Source of the DNA: DASRHY01 sp046765875
Lineage (GTDB): Bacteria > Actinomycetota > Actinomycetes > Propionibacteriales > Kribbellaceae
Direction: 5' to 3'
Assembly: GCA_046765875.1 (NCBI GenBank)
Contig: JBKPSJ010000281.1
Span: forward strand, 1-24,658
Length of the DNA: 24,658 bases
In this document: positions 5,970 through 13,368 of the stretch, piece after piece
How positions within the stretch are numbered: position 1 is the first letter of the stretch
Layout: each line of letters starts with the position of its first letter
Position numbers and translations under genes: made by a program
Notes under the pieces: generated by a model
The model's database searches: none
What the model was told of the DNA's origin: nothing
The model's input: only the letters and a program-made list of their open reading frames with translations

Positions 5970-7473
5970 ACAGGGACTGCTGCTCGAAGACCGGCACACC
6001 GCTCTCGCGTGACTGGCTTCCGCGGTCCGGCCGGCCGAGGCGGGAGTCGACGTCGCGGTGCTCCGAGCTGTGGCCGAACCCGTACTTGTGCAGCAGCGGC
6101 TTGACCCGTTCGTCGAAAGCCCGCTGGAAGCTCGGCGGTGCGTAGGCGCCGCGGCCGTACAACTGCTTGTACCGCCCGACCAGCTCGGGATGCTCACGTG
6201 CCAGCCAGCTCATGAACCACTCCTTCGTACCGGGTCGCAGATGCAGCACCAGTGGCGTCACGCCGCTCGCACCGGCGTCGGCCAGCCGGGCGAACAGTCC
6301 CTCCAGGTGGTCGTCGGAGTCGGTCAGCCAGGGCAGCACGGGCGCCACCATCACCCCGCACGGCAGGCCGGCGTCGCGGATCGCGCGCACCAGGTCGATC
6401 CGTGCACGGGGCGTCGGCGCGCCCGGCTCCATGCTCTCGTGCAGTTCCTCGTCCGCCAGCGCGACCGACACCCCGACACCGACCTTGACCCGCTCGGCTG
6501 CCGCGGTGAGCCGGCCGAGGTCGCGACGTAGCAGCGGACCCTTCGTCAGGATCGAGAACGGCGTATCCGAATCCGCGAGCGCGTCGATGATCCCCGGCAT
6601 CAGCCGATAGCGGCCTTCGGCCCGCTGATAAGGATCCGTATTGGTGCCCAGGGCAACGGTCTCGTGCGACCATGACGACCGGGCGAGCTCACGTCGCAGC
6701 ACGTCGACCACATTCGTCTTCACCACGATCTGACGGTCGAAGTCCTCACCCATGTCGAGGTCAAGGTACTGATGGGTCGGCCGGGCGAAGCAGTTGTGCG
6801 ACACCACGCCGTCGGCGATGAAGTCGCCTGTGCCGGTGGTGATGTCGTACATCGGCATCTCGAGATCGAGGTCCTCGATCGACGCGACGGCCAGCCGTGG
6901 GGCGCCCTCGTCCGGGTCGCCGGGTCGTCTGCGGCCGACGGTCAGATCGACGGCGACGAGCATGCTGCCCGGGGCGAGATGGAAGCGTCCGGTGCCGCCC
7001 GAGGTCACGTACCGCCAGCCCTGGCTGGTCAGGAACCGGTGGTCGCCGCTGGTCACGAGTCTGCGGCCGTCCTCCAGAGTGATCCGGTACGCATGTTTGA
7101 CCGTCTCCCAGTGCGCGAGCACCTGGGTGGTCACGAAATGACGGCCGTTGCGGTCCCGCAGCGTCCCATAGATCCGGTCGCCCACGGACAACTCGCCGAG
7201 CGGTCGCGACGTGCCGTCCGCCATCAGGACGGGCGTTTCGCCGACTGCGCAGTACGTACAAGCGTGACTGCAGCCGCGGTACGGATTGATCGTCCAGTTG
7301 AAGGGCAGCGCCTGGCCGGGCACGCGGTTCAGGGCGGACTTGGCCAGCACCTCGTGAAATGTGATACCCCGGAACTCTGGTGTGCTGACGCTGCGCACCA
7401 GGTTGGCGATCCGCGCCATGCCCGGCAGTGCGGCGTCGTCGTACGACGCTCTGGACTGCCCTTCCCACCGCAT
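5965..7473 (-). CDS. Rv2578c-family radical SAM protein interrupted by a mini-intein
   Basis: The 502-aa precursor begins MRWEGQ (ATG 7473), the family's normal N-terminus; the open frame upstream of it is not part of the gene. The N-extein runs to RGCSHACTY (C68, C72). A 153-residue intein occupies 75-227, and the C-extein resumes at C228 with CFARPTHQYLD. After splicing, the 349-aa protein has the CX3CX2C radical-SAM cluster motif, followed by a SplB-like barrel (GTNTDPYQRAEGRYRLMPG, FSILTKGPLLRRDL, PLVLHLRPGTKEWF). The family is related to spore photoproduct lyase and is thought to act in DNA-damage responses; no exact reaction is proven. A LexA box lies just before the start. The C-terminus ends EQQSLF, which resembles a beta-clamp-binding motif. 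The gene is single, convergent with map. Intein-bearing members of this family are known. Confidence 0.93.
   Translation of the reverse strand: MRWEGQSRASYDDAALPGMARIANLVRSVSTPEFRGITFHEVLAKSALNRVPGQALPFNWTINPYRGCSHACTYCAVGETPVLMADGTSRPLGELSVGDRIYGTLRDRNGRHFVTTQVLAHWETVKHAYRITLEDGRRLVTSGDHRFLTSQGWRYVTSGGTGRFHLAPGSMLVAVDLTVGRRRPGDPDEGAPRLAVASIEDLDLEMPMYDITTGTGDFIADGVVSHNCFARPTHQYLDLDMGEDFDRQIVVKTNVVDVLRRELARSSWSHETVALGTNTDPYQRAEGRYRLMPGIIDALADSDTPFSILTKGPLLRRDLGRLTAAAERVKVGVGVSVALADEELHESMEPGAPTPRARIDLVRAIRDAGLPCGVMVAPVLPWLTDSDDHLEGLFARLADAGASGVTPLVLHLRPGTKEWFMSWLAREHPELVGRYKQLYGRGAYAPPSFQRAFDERVKPLLHKYGFGHSSEHRDVDSRLGRPDRGSQSRESGVPVFEQQSLF
6793..7251 (-). other. Mini-intein (Hint domain, no homing endonuclease), 153 codons
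   Basis: The intein starts with Cys1 in CAVGETPVLMADGT (block A). It has a block-B region GRRLVTSGDHRFLTSQGW with its histidine, a block-F region MYDITTGTGDFIAD, and ends VVSHN before a +1 Cys, so all the residues needed for Cys1/Asn-cyclisation splicing are present. At 153 residues it has only a short insert (about 105-120, Arg/Gly/Asp-rich) where a homing endonuclease would sit. It is inserted exactly at the third cysteine of the radical-SAM cluster, and Cys72 of the extein is at position -3. Confidence 0.93.
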
Positions 7474-7479
7474 ACATAT

Positions 7480-7499
7480 AGTCGAACACATGTTCGACT
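7480..7499. promoter_or_regulatory. Perfect LexA (SOS) box upstream of the radical SAM gene
   Basis: AGTCGAACACATGTTCGACT has 9-bp perfect arms around CA and contains TCGAAC-N4-GTTCGA, the mycobacterial SOS-box pattern. It ends 6 bases before the ATG at 7473, overlapping the expected promoter (TATATG hexamer at 7480-7475 on the minus strand). LexA binding here would shut off the radical SAM gene until DNA damage. Confidence 0.88.
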
Positions 7500-7534
7500 G
7501 TGAATCAACCCATGTTCTCCCCCAGCGGAAAACG

Positions 7535-7558
7535 ATCGCCGGCGTTGTCACCGGCGAT
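7535..7558. promoter_or_regulatory. Inverted repeat in the divergent intergenic region
   Basis: ATCGCCGG and CCGGCGAT are perfect 8-bp arms around 8 bases. It lies between the divergent radical SAM and HTH genes, upstream of both promoters, so it is a candidate operator rather than a terminator (no U tract). Confidence 0.4.
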
Positions 7559-7602
7559 GTGGCTGGCGCCGGTTCCTGCACGTCCCGATCTTCGCTCGGC
7601 TG

Positions 7603-7630
7603 TGTCAACACGCAGGAGATGCTGTAGCAT
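7603..7630 (+). promoter_or_regulatory. Candidate promoter of the HTH gene
   Basis: TAGCAT at 7625-7630 fits the -10 pattern, with TGTCAA at 7603-7608 as a weak -35 at 16-base spacing. The transcript would have a leader of about 60 bases containing a hairpin and a good ribosome site. Confidence 0.4.
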
Positions 7631-7657
7631 GTCGTCGAATCGTTGACAAGTGGGTCA

Positions 7658-7674
7658 GTCAGCACAGCGCTGAC
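7658..7674 (+). promoter_or_regulatory. Hairpin/palindrome in the leader of the HTH gene
   Basis: GTCAGC and GCTGAC are perfect 6-bp arms around ACAGC, between the -10 hexamer and the AAGGA ribosome site. It could be an autoregulatory operator or an RNA stem. Confidence 0.35.
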
Positions 7675-7695
7675 CAGTCCTCGAGAAGGAAGGCG

Positions 7696-8325
7696 ATGGA
7701 CCTGAGCGCAGGCAGCCTCGACGCGATGAAGGCGCTTCAGGCGCCCGGTGCACTGGCCGGTGCGACAGCCACCGAACTGCTGGCCGCGCTGACCACCGTG
7801 CACGACGTCCGGGCCTATCTCGACCAGTGGGAGCCCGCGTTGATCGGCGCCGCCCGGTCGCGCGGCATGACCTGGGCGCAGATCGCGCCCGCGCTCGGCC
7901 TGTCCAGTCGGCAGGCCGCCGAACGCCGCTACCTGCGGCTGAACCCGCAGATCGCCGACCAGCCCGGCATGACTCGCGAACACCGAGTCCGTGCGACCCG
8001 GGACCAGCGTTCCGGCGATCGCGCCGTGGCCGACTGGGCCCGTCACAATGCGGCCGAACTGCGACAGCTCGCGGGCCAGATCGCCGCGATCGGCAGCAGT
8101 GCGGACCTGCCCCCCGCCGCACGCGACAGCGTGGACCGGATCCGGTTGGCCCTCGGAGGTAACGACGCCGCCGATCTTGTCGGTCCGCTCGCCGAGGCCG
8201 GCCCGGGGCTTCGTAGCAGTCATCCCGGTCTCGCCGACCAGGTCACCACGATCGGCACGACCCTCGACCTGATCCGCAGCGCCGACCGTACCCGACGCAC
8301 CACCCCAGGAGGCAATGACAAGTGA
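7696..8325 (+). CDS. HTH protein resembling streptomycete 'HSP18 transcriptional regulator'
   Basis: This 209-aa protein contains the block LIGAARSRGMTWAQIAPALG followed by LSSRQAAERRYLRL (about residues 49-82), a helix-turn-helix with the QAAERRYLRL recognition helix seen in streptomycete proteins annotated as HSP18 transcriptional regulators. The next part, RVRATRDQRSGDRAVADWARHNAAELRQLAGQI (written here in outline, residues about 97-130), is also characteristic of that group. The C-terminus is helical and ends in TPGGNDK. A ribosome site AAGGA stands 5 bases before ATG 7696. Its stop overlaps the start of the 79-aa gene, so both are made together. In streptomycetes this protein usually lies next to a small heat-shock protein gene; none is present here. 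The annotation name is by similarity recalled from memory, and target genes are unknown. Confidence 0.7.
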   Translation: MDLSAGSLDAMKALQAPGALAGATATELLAALTTVHDVRAYLDQWEPALIGAARSRGMTWAQIAPALGLSSRQAAERRYLRLNPQIADQPGMTREHRVRATRDQRSGDRAVADWARHNAAELRQLAGQIAAIGSSADLPPAARDSVDRIRLALGGNDAADLVGPLAEAGPGLRSSHPGLADQVTTIGTTLDLIRSADRTRRTTPGGNDK

Positions 8326-8561
8326 AGTCCGCGCGAACGCAGACCGATGAGGACAAGGGCACGCCCGACAAGTACGTCGAGACCTACTACGCCGGCGGCG
8401 CCTGGCACTCGCGCCGCCACGACAGCGACATCCCGTTCGCCAGCGGCGCCGACGAGCTCGAGCAGATCGCACTCGGCACCGAGGTCGCGCGCTGGAACCA
8501 GATCCCGCACGTGATCCGGACCTCGACCGGCGCCATCGACGAGATCCTCCCCGCCAGCTGA
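8322..8561 (+). CDS. Small conserved-looking protein, weakly DUF2188-like
   Basis: The 79-aa product starts at GTG 8322, overlapping the HTH stop (GTGA) with AGGAGG at 8307-8312 as a strong ribosome site, so it is almost certainly real. After a charged tail, its core YYAGGAWHSRRHDSD...ELEQIALGTEVARWNQ...HVIRTSTGAIDEIL has the strand-strand-helix-strand rhythm of DUF2188-type proteins: a Trp/Arg hairpin, a helix with G-x-E-x-A, then an HVI...G-x-I strand. That resemblance is weak. No catalytic motif is seen. Coupling with the HTH protein suggests it is its partner, antagonist or target. Confidence 0.65.
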   Translation: MKSARTQTDEDKGTPDKYVETYYAGGAWHSRRHDSDIPFASGADELEQIALGTEVARWNQIPHVIRTSTGAIDEILPAS

Positions 8562-8604
8562 GCGACCAGGACCCACTTCACCGCTCAACCGGCCACGGCG
8601 AACA

Positions 8605-8617
8605 AGTAGGCCCTACT
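8605..8617. terminator. Weak hairpin at the end of guaA
   Basis: AGTAG and CTACT pair around GCC, overlapping the guaA stop in the convergent gap with the 79-aa gene. The stem is short, so this is only a possible terminator. Confidence 0.2.
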
Positions 8618-10175
8618 CCCACTCGATCGTGCCGGGCGGCTTGCTGGTGATGTCGAGCACGACCCGGTTGACCTCGGTGACCTCGTTGGTGATGCGGGTG
8701 GATATCCGCTCCAGGACCTCGTACGGGAGCCGGGCCCAGTCGGCCGTCATCGCGTCCTCGCTCGTCACCGGTCGCAGCACGATCGGGTGGCCGTAGGTGC
8801 GGCCGTCGCCCTGCACGCCGACCGAGCGAACGTCGGCCAGCAGCACCACCGGGAACTGCCAGATGTCGCGGTCCAGACCCGCCGCCGTCAGCTCGGTCCG
8901 CGCGATCAGGTCCGCGGCGCGCAGCACCTCGAGCCGCTCGCGGGTGACCTCGCCGACGATCCGGATGCCCAGCCCGGGGCCGGGGAACGGGTGCCGATAG
9001 ACCATCGCCTCCGGCAGCCCGAGCACCAGCCCGAGCTCGCGCACCTCGTCCTTGAACAGCGTCCGCAGCGGCTCGACCAGCGCGAACTGCAGGTCGTCGG
9101 GCAGCCCGCCCACATTGTGGTGCGACTTGATGTTCGCCGCGCCGGCGCCGCCGCCGGACTCGACCACATCCGGGTACAGCGTGCCCTGGACCAGGAACTC
9201 GATGTGCCGCTCGGCGTCCAGTTCGCGGGCCGCGGCCTCGAAGGTCCGGATGAACTCGCGGCCGATGACCTTGCGCTTCTGTTCCGGATCGCTGACCCCG
9301 GCCAGCGCGCCGAGGAACCGGTCGGACGCGTCGACGACCTCGAGCCGGATCCCGGTCGCGGCGACGTAATCCTTTTCCACCTGTTCGGACTCGCCGGCCC
9401 GCTGCAGGCCGTGGTCGACGTACACACAGGTGAGCTGGTCGCCGATCGCCTTGTGGACCAACGCGGCGGCGACCGCGGAGTCGACGCCGCCGGACAGCGC
9501 GCACAGCACCTGCTTGCCACCGACCTGGTCGCGGATCAGCGCCACCTGCTCGTCGACGACGTTGCTGGTCGTCCAGTCCGCCGTGCAACCGGCGATGTCG
9601 TACAGGAAGTGCTCCAGCACCTGCTGCCCGGCCTGCGAGTGCAGCACCTCCGGGTGCCACTGCACACCGGCGAGCCGCCGGTCCAGATCCTCGAACGCCG
9701 CCACCGGCGCACCGTCGGTCCCGGCCAGTACGGCGAACCCGGCGGGCGGTGCGTACACGGCGTCTCCGTGCGACATCCACACGTTCAGGTCTTCCGGTAC
9801 GCCGGCCAGCAGGGTGCCAGAGGTGCCGACGGTCACCGCGGTACGGCCGAACTCGCGCAAACCGGTCTTGCGCACCTCTCCGCCGAGCGCCTGCGCCATC
9901 GCCTGGAACCCGTAGCAGATCCCGAACGCCGGTACGCCGGCCTCGAACAGGCCGGAGTCCACCCGCGGTGCTCCCTCGGCGTACACCGACTGCGGTCCGC
10001 CGGACAGGATGATCGCCTTCGGCTTGCGGGCCAGCATCTCCTCGACCGGCATCGAGTGCGGCACGATCTCGGAGTACACCTTGGCCTCACGGACCCGCCG
10101 GGCGATCAGTTGCGCGTACTGCGCACCGAAGTCGACGACCAGGACGGTGTCGTGTCGAGGGTCGTGTGATGTCAC
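8613..10175 (-). CDS. guaA: GMP synthase (glutamine-hydrolysing)
   Basis: The 520-aa enzyme converts XMP, glutamine and ATP to GMP. The N-terminal class I amidotransferase has Cys87 (GICYGFQAM), His174 and Glu176 (VQWHPEV). The PP-loop ATP pyrophosphatase motif LSGGVDSAV is at 227-235, and the C-terminal dimerisation part ends TSKPPGTIEWE, the family's invariant end. The start is GTG 10175 (VTSHDPRHDTVLVVDFG); an open frame runs further upstream but is inside bioD. The start overlaps the bioD stop (GTGA), and a TACGAT hexamer 6 bases upstream gives it a probable promoter of its own. Being coupled to a biotin operon is unusual for guaA. Confidence 0.97.
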   Translation of the reverse strand: MTSHDPRHDTVLVVDFGAQYAQLIARRVREAKVYSEIVPHSMPVEEMLARKPKAIILSGGPQSVYAEGAPRVDSGLFEAGVPAFGICYGFQAMAQALGGEVRKTGLREFGRTAVTVGTSGTLLAGVPEDLNVWMSHGDAVYAPPAGFAVLAGTDGAPVAAFEDLDRRLAGVQWHPEVLHSQAGQQVLEHFLYDIAGCTADWTTSNVVDEQVALIRDQVGGKQVLCALSGGVDSAVAAALVHKAIGDQLTCVYVDHGLQRAGESEQVEKDYVAATGIRLEVVDASDRFLGALAGVSDPEQKRKVIGREFIRTFEAAARELDAERHIEFLVQGTLYPDVVESGGGAGAANIKSHHNVGGLPDDLQFALVEPLRTLFKDEVRELGLVLGLPEAMVYRHPFPGPGLGIRIVGEVTRERLEVLRAADLIARTELTAAGLDRDIWQFPVVLLADVRSVGVQGDGRTYGHPIVLRPVTSEDAMTADWARLPYEVLERISTRITNEVTEVNRVVLDITSKPPGTIEWE

Positions 10176-10831
10176 TGACGAATCGTATCGACCGGCACCC
10201 ACGACCCGGCGCGGAACTCCACAGGGTCCAGCGATCCGGCGCCCTCCGGCACCTTTCCGAGTACCGGCAGACCCGTCACCTCGGGCAGGTCGTCGAGGTT
10301 GCACCGCTCGGCCAGCCCAGGCTCGGCCGGCCACGACCCGATGACCAGCCCGGCCACCGGCAACCCTGCCAGACGCTCAACGGTGAGCCGGCTGTGATTG
10401 AGCGTCCCCAGCCCGGGCCGGGTGACCACCACGATCGTGTACGGAGTCCGGAGCGCGGCAGCGAGATCAAGCAGGGTACGGCCGGCGTTGTCGAGCCCGA
10501 CCAGCAGTCCGCCGGCACCCTCGACCACCACGCTGTCGTACGCCGCCGCCAGCCGGTCGACCATGGCGGCGTGCTCGGCCACATCCGGCAACACGGTCCC
10601 CCGCAACCGCGCCGCGGTGGTCGGGTTGAGCGGATCATCGACCCGCGCGCCCTCGAAGACGTCCGGTACGCCGGACAACCGACGGACCTCGTTCGCATCG
10701 GCCGGCAACCCGGCCTGCACCGGCTTCAGCACGGCCACCGAACCATGCTTGCCGAGGGCAACGGCCAGCGCGGCGGTTACGACGGTCTTGCCGACATCGG
10801 TGTCCGTACCGGTGACCAGGACAACGGTCAC
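10172..10831 (-). CDS. bioD: Dethiobiotin synthetase
   Basis: The 219-aa protein closes the ureido ring of DAPA with CO2 and ATP to give dethiobiotin. It has the P-loop VTGTDTDVGKTVV at 6-18 with Lys15, the substrate lysine motif VLKPVQAG near 34-41, and VVEGAGGLLVGL near 97-108. The start GTG 10831 overlaps the bioF stop (GTGA), and its ribosome site GAGGAGG is the last codons of bioF. Length is normal. It follows bioF and precedes guaA. Confidence 0.95.
   Translation of the reverse strand: MTVVLVTGTDTDVGKTVVTAALAVALGKHGSVAVLKPVQAGLPADANEVRRLSGVPDVFEGARVDDPLNPTTAARLRGTVLPDVAEHAAMVDRLAAAYDSVVVEGAGGLLVGLDNAGRTLLDLAAALRTPYTIVVVTRPGLGTLNHSRLTVERLAGLPVAGLVIGSWPAEPGLAERCNLDDLPEVTGLPVLGKVPEGAGSLDPVEFRAGSWVPVDTIRQ
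10176..10187 (-). promoter_or_regulatory. Probable leaderless guaA promoter inside bioD
   Basis: On the minus strand TACGAT (10187-10182) is followed after 6 bases by the guaA GTG. It would allow GMP synthase to be made independently of the biotin operon. No clear -35 is visible. Confidence 0.5.
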
Positions 10832-11937
10832 GACGCCTCCTCGATCGCATCGGCAAGGACCTCGCAGGCTCGGTCCAGTTCCGTCCCCGTCAGAGTCGCG
10901 CGGGCGGTCAGCCGCAGCCGGCTGATCCCGTCCGGGACCGATGGCGGCCGGAACGCGCCGACCCGCACGCCGTACCGCGCGCACGACTCTGCGGACGCGA
11001 CCGCCTCGCGTGGGCCGGGCATCGGCACCGACAGCACGGCGCCCGGTACCGGGGCGACCCCAGCGGCGTCGGCCAGCCGGGCCGCGACCTTGTGCACCGC
11101 CTCCACGCGGTGCGGCTCGGCGCGGATCACATCGATCGCGGCGAGCGCCGCACCGGCAGCCGCCGGCGCCAGACCGGTGTCGAAGATGAACGAGCGCGCC
11201 GAGTTCACCAGATGCTCGCGCAGCAGGGGTGAGCCGAGCACCGCTCCACCCTGCGCACCCAGCGCCTTGGACAGGGTCACGGTCACCACCACATGATCGG
11301 CTGCTGTCGCGAGCGAACCACGGCCGTCGCCGGTCACGCCGATCCCGTGCGCCTCGTCCACCAGCAAAACGGCGTCGTGGGTCGCACACGCCTCGACCAG
11401 CCGGGCCAGCGGCGCTGCGTCGCCGAGCACGCTGTACACGGACTCGGCCAGCACCAGCGCCCGCGGCTCGGACCTCCATGCGAGTGCGCGCCCGACAGCG
11501 TCGACGTCGTTGTGGGGCACGATCGTCAACGGCGAACGGGCCAGCCGGCAGGCGTCGACCAGCGAGGCGTGGATGTGTGCGTCGGAGACGATCAGCGTGT
11601 CCGACCCGGCCAGCGCCGTCACCGCTCCGACGTTGGCCAGATACCCCGAGGAGAAGACCAGCGCGGCGGGTTGGCGGCAGAAGTCGGCCAGGCGTTGCTC
11701 CAACTCCAGGTGCAGGTCGGTCGTACCACTCACCAGCCGGGAGCCGGTCGAACCGGCACCCCAGGTCCGCGCCGCGGCGACGGCCGCCTCCACCACCCGC
11801 GGATCGGTCGCCAGACCGAGGTAGTCGTTGCCGGACAGGTCGATCTCGGTGCCCGGCGAGCGCGGCCGGAGCCGCCGGGTCAGCCCGCGTGTCTCGCGGT
11901 CGGCAGCCCTGTCGGCAAGCCAGGCTTCGAGAGTCAT
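10828..11937 (-). CDS. bioF: 8-amino-7-oxononanoate (KAPA) synthase
   Basis: The 369-aa PLP enzyme condenses pimeloyl thioester with L-alanine. It shows the alpha-oxoamine synthase fold: LSGNDYLGLATDPR (34-47), GAGSTGSRLVSGTTDLHLELE (60-80, given in outline), the PLP-ring Asp194 and His197 (LLVDEAHGIGVTG), and Lys224 in VTLSKALGAQGG as Schiff-base lysine. ATG 11937 overlaps the bioA stop (ATGA). Somewhat shorter than E. coli BioF (384 aa) but complete. Second-last step-set of the operon, between bioA and bioD. Confidence 0.95.
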   Translation of the reverse strand: MTLEAWLADRAADRETRGLTRRLRPRSPGTEIDLSGNDYLGLATDPRVVEAAVAAARTWGAGSTGSRLVSGTTDLHLELEQRLADFCRQPAALVFSSGYLANVGAVTALAGSDTLIVSDAHIHASLVDACRLARSPLTIVPHNDVDAVGRALAWRSEPRALVLAESVYSVLGDAAPLARLVEACATHDAVLLVDEAHGIGVTGDGRGSLATAADHVVVTVTLSKALGAQGGAVLGSPLLREHLVNSARSFIFDTGLAPAAAGAALAAIDVIRAEPHRVEAVHKVAARLADAAGVAPVPGAVLSVPMPGPREAVASAESCARYGVRVGAFRPPSVPDGISRLRLTARATLTGTELDRACEVLADAIEEAS

Positions 11938-13190
11938 GTCGCCGCCACGATCGCCGTACAGATCTGAGCGATGTCATCGTCGGCACAGACGTACGGCGGC
12001 ATCGTGTAGATCAGGTCCCGGAACGGCCTGACCCATACGCCGTGCTCCAGCGCGGTCGCCGTAACCCGCGGTACGTCGACCGGACCCTCGAGCTGGACGA
12101 CACCGACAGCACCCAGCACCCGCACGTCCTTGACACCGCGCTTCCCAGCGGCGGGCGCCAGCCCGGCCGACAGCCCGGCCGAGATCCGGGCTACCGAAGC
12201 CGTCCAGTCCTGCGAGAGCAGCAGGTCGATGCTCGCCAGCGCGACCGCACATGCCAGCGGGTTGGCCATGAACGTCGGGCCGTGCATCAGCGCACCACCC
12301 GCGCCACAGGACACGGTCCGCGCGACATCGGGCGTACACAAGGTGGCCGCGAGCGAGAGATATCCGCCGGTCAGCGCCTTGCCCAGACAAAGGATGTCGG
12401 GGGCAACAATCTCCGAGACGAACAGCGAACCCGTACGCCCGAACCCGGTCGCGATCTCGTCGAAGATCAGCAGGAAGCCATGCTCGTCGGCCAGCGAGCG
12501 CAGGACCTTCAAGCAGCTCGGGTGGTACGGATACATCCCGCCCGCACCCTGCAGCAACGGCTCGACGATGATCGCCGCGATCTGGTCGGCGTGCCGGCCG
12601 GCCAGCGCGGACATGGTCGCGGTCCACTCCGCCAGTTCGACCTCGTCAACGGGCGGGCGTGGACCGAAGACCTGCTCGGTGAGGACACCGGTGAACAGCG
12701 AGTGCATCCCGTTCACCGGGTCGCACACGCTCATCGGCTCGAACGTGTCGCCGTGGTACCCGCCCCGGACGGTCAGCAGCCTGGTCCGGCCCTGCCGGCC
12801 GCGCGCCACCTGGTACTGCAGCGCCAGCTTGATCGCCACCTCGACCGACACCGAGCCGGAGTCGCAGAAGAACACGTGCCGCAGCGGGTCGGGCGTGATC
12901 TCGATCAGCCGCTCGGCCAGCCGGATCGCGGGCTCATGTGTCAGCCCGCCGAACATCACATGGCTGAAGCGTCCGGCCTGATCAGCCAGCGCGGCGTCCA
13001 GCACCGGATGCCGGTAGCCGTGGATCATGCACCACCACGACGCCATCGCGTCGATCGCGGTAGTGCCGTCCGCGAACCGCAGGCGGACACCCTCAGCGCC
13101 ATCGACAAGCCGAGTCGGCGCGCCCGGTGCGGCGTACGGGTGCCACAGCAGCTCGGCGTCGAGCCGGAGCAGGTCGTCAGCCCGGGACAC
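11934..13190 (-). CDS. bioA: Adenosylmethionine-8-amino-7-oxononanoate (DAPA) aminotransferase
   Basis: The 418-aa class III aminotransferase makes DAPA from KAPA using SAM as amino donor. Visible marks are the substrate-pocket Trp pair ASWWCMIHGYRHP (50-62), FCDSGSVSVEVAIK (108-121), YHGDTFEPMSVCDP, the PLP Asp244 in LIFDEIATGFGRTG, and Lys271 in CLGKALTGGY. The WW pair supports BioA rather than another omega-aminotransferase. Start GTG 13190 has GAGGT 5 bases upstream and overlaps the last 14 bases of bsaP. The stop overlaps bioF. Confidence 0.96.
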   Translation of the reverse strand: MSRADDLLRLDAELLWHPYAAPGAPTRLVDGAEGVRLRFADGTTAIDAMASWWCMIHGYRHPVLDAALADQAGRFSHVMFGGLTHEPAIRLAERLIEITPDPLRHVFFCDSGSVSVEVAIKLALQYQVARGRQGRTRLLTVRGGYHGDTFEPMSVCDPVNGMHSLFTGVLTEQVFGPRPPVDEVELAEWTATMSALAGRHADQIAAIIVEPLLQGAGGMYPYHPSCLKVLRSLADEHGFLLIFDEIATGFGRTGSLFVSEIVAPDILCLGKALTGGYLSLAATLCTPDVARTVSCGAGGALMHGPTFMANPLACAVALASIDLLLSQDWTASVARISAGLSAGLAPAAGKRGVKDVRVLGAVGVVQLEGPVDVPRVTATALEHGVWVRPFRDLIYTMPPYVCADDDIAQICTAIVAAT

Positions 13191-13368
13191 CGCGTACCTC
13201 GCCGTGCCGCGAGCATCGGGCGGTCCAGCCGGTCGGGGTCACCTGGACCACCATCCGGCGCCGGCAGTGCGCGCAGTACCGGGGCGGCTCCAGCCGGAGC
13301 GCCTGCTCACACGGATGATGGTTGCCGACGGCAACCGGCTCTCCGCATCGTCCGCAGTACTCGATCAC
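13177..13368 (-). CDS. bsaP: Biotin synthase auxiliary protein (BsaP-like), small Cys-rich protein
   Basis: This 63-aa protein (GTG 13368) lies exactly between bioB and bioA and overlaps both (GTGA with bioB; 14 bases with bioA). It has six cysteines: CGRCG (5, 8), HHPC (20), CAHC (32, 35) and CSRHG (52), with nearby histidines at 17, 18, 34 and 55. That pattern suits a zinc or iron-sulfur binding protein. In mycobacteria a protein of this size and position, BsaP, is needed for BioB to convert dethiobiotin to biotin, probably by helping its Fe-S cluster. Position plus cysteine pattern make the assignment likely. The gene is easily missed because it is buried in a longer spurious frame running antisense-free through bioB. 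Confidence 0.85.
   Translation of the reverse strand: MIEYCGRCGEPVAVGNHHPCEQALRLEPPRYCAHCRRRMVVQVTPTGWTARCSRHGEVRGVPG

Noticed and set aside
7474..8472. Upstream extension of the radical SAM frame
   Set aside because: The family N-terminus begins at MRWEGQ (7473), and the extension crosses the LexA box and lies antisense to the HTH gene.
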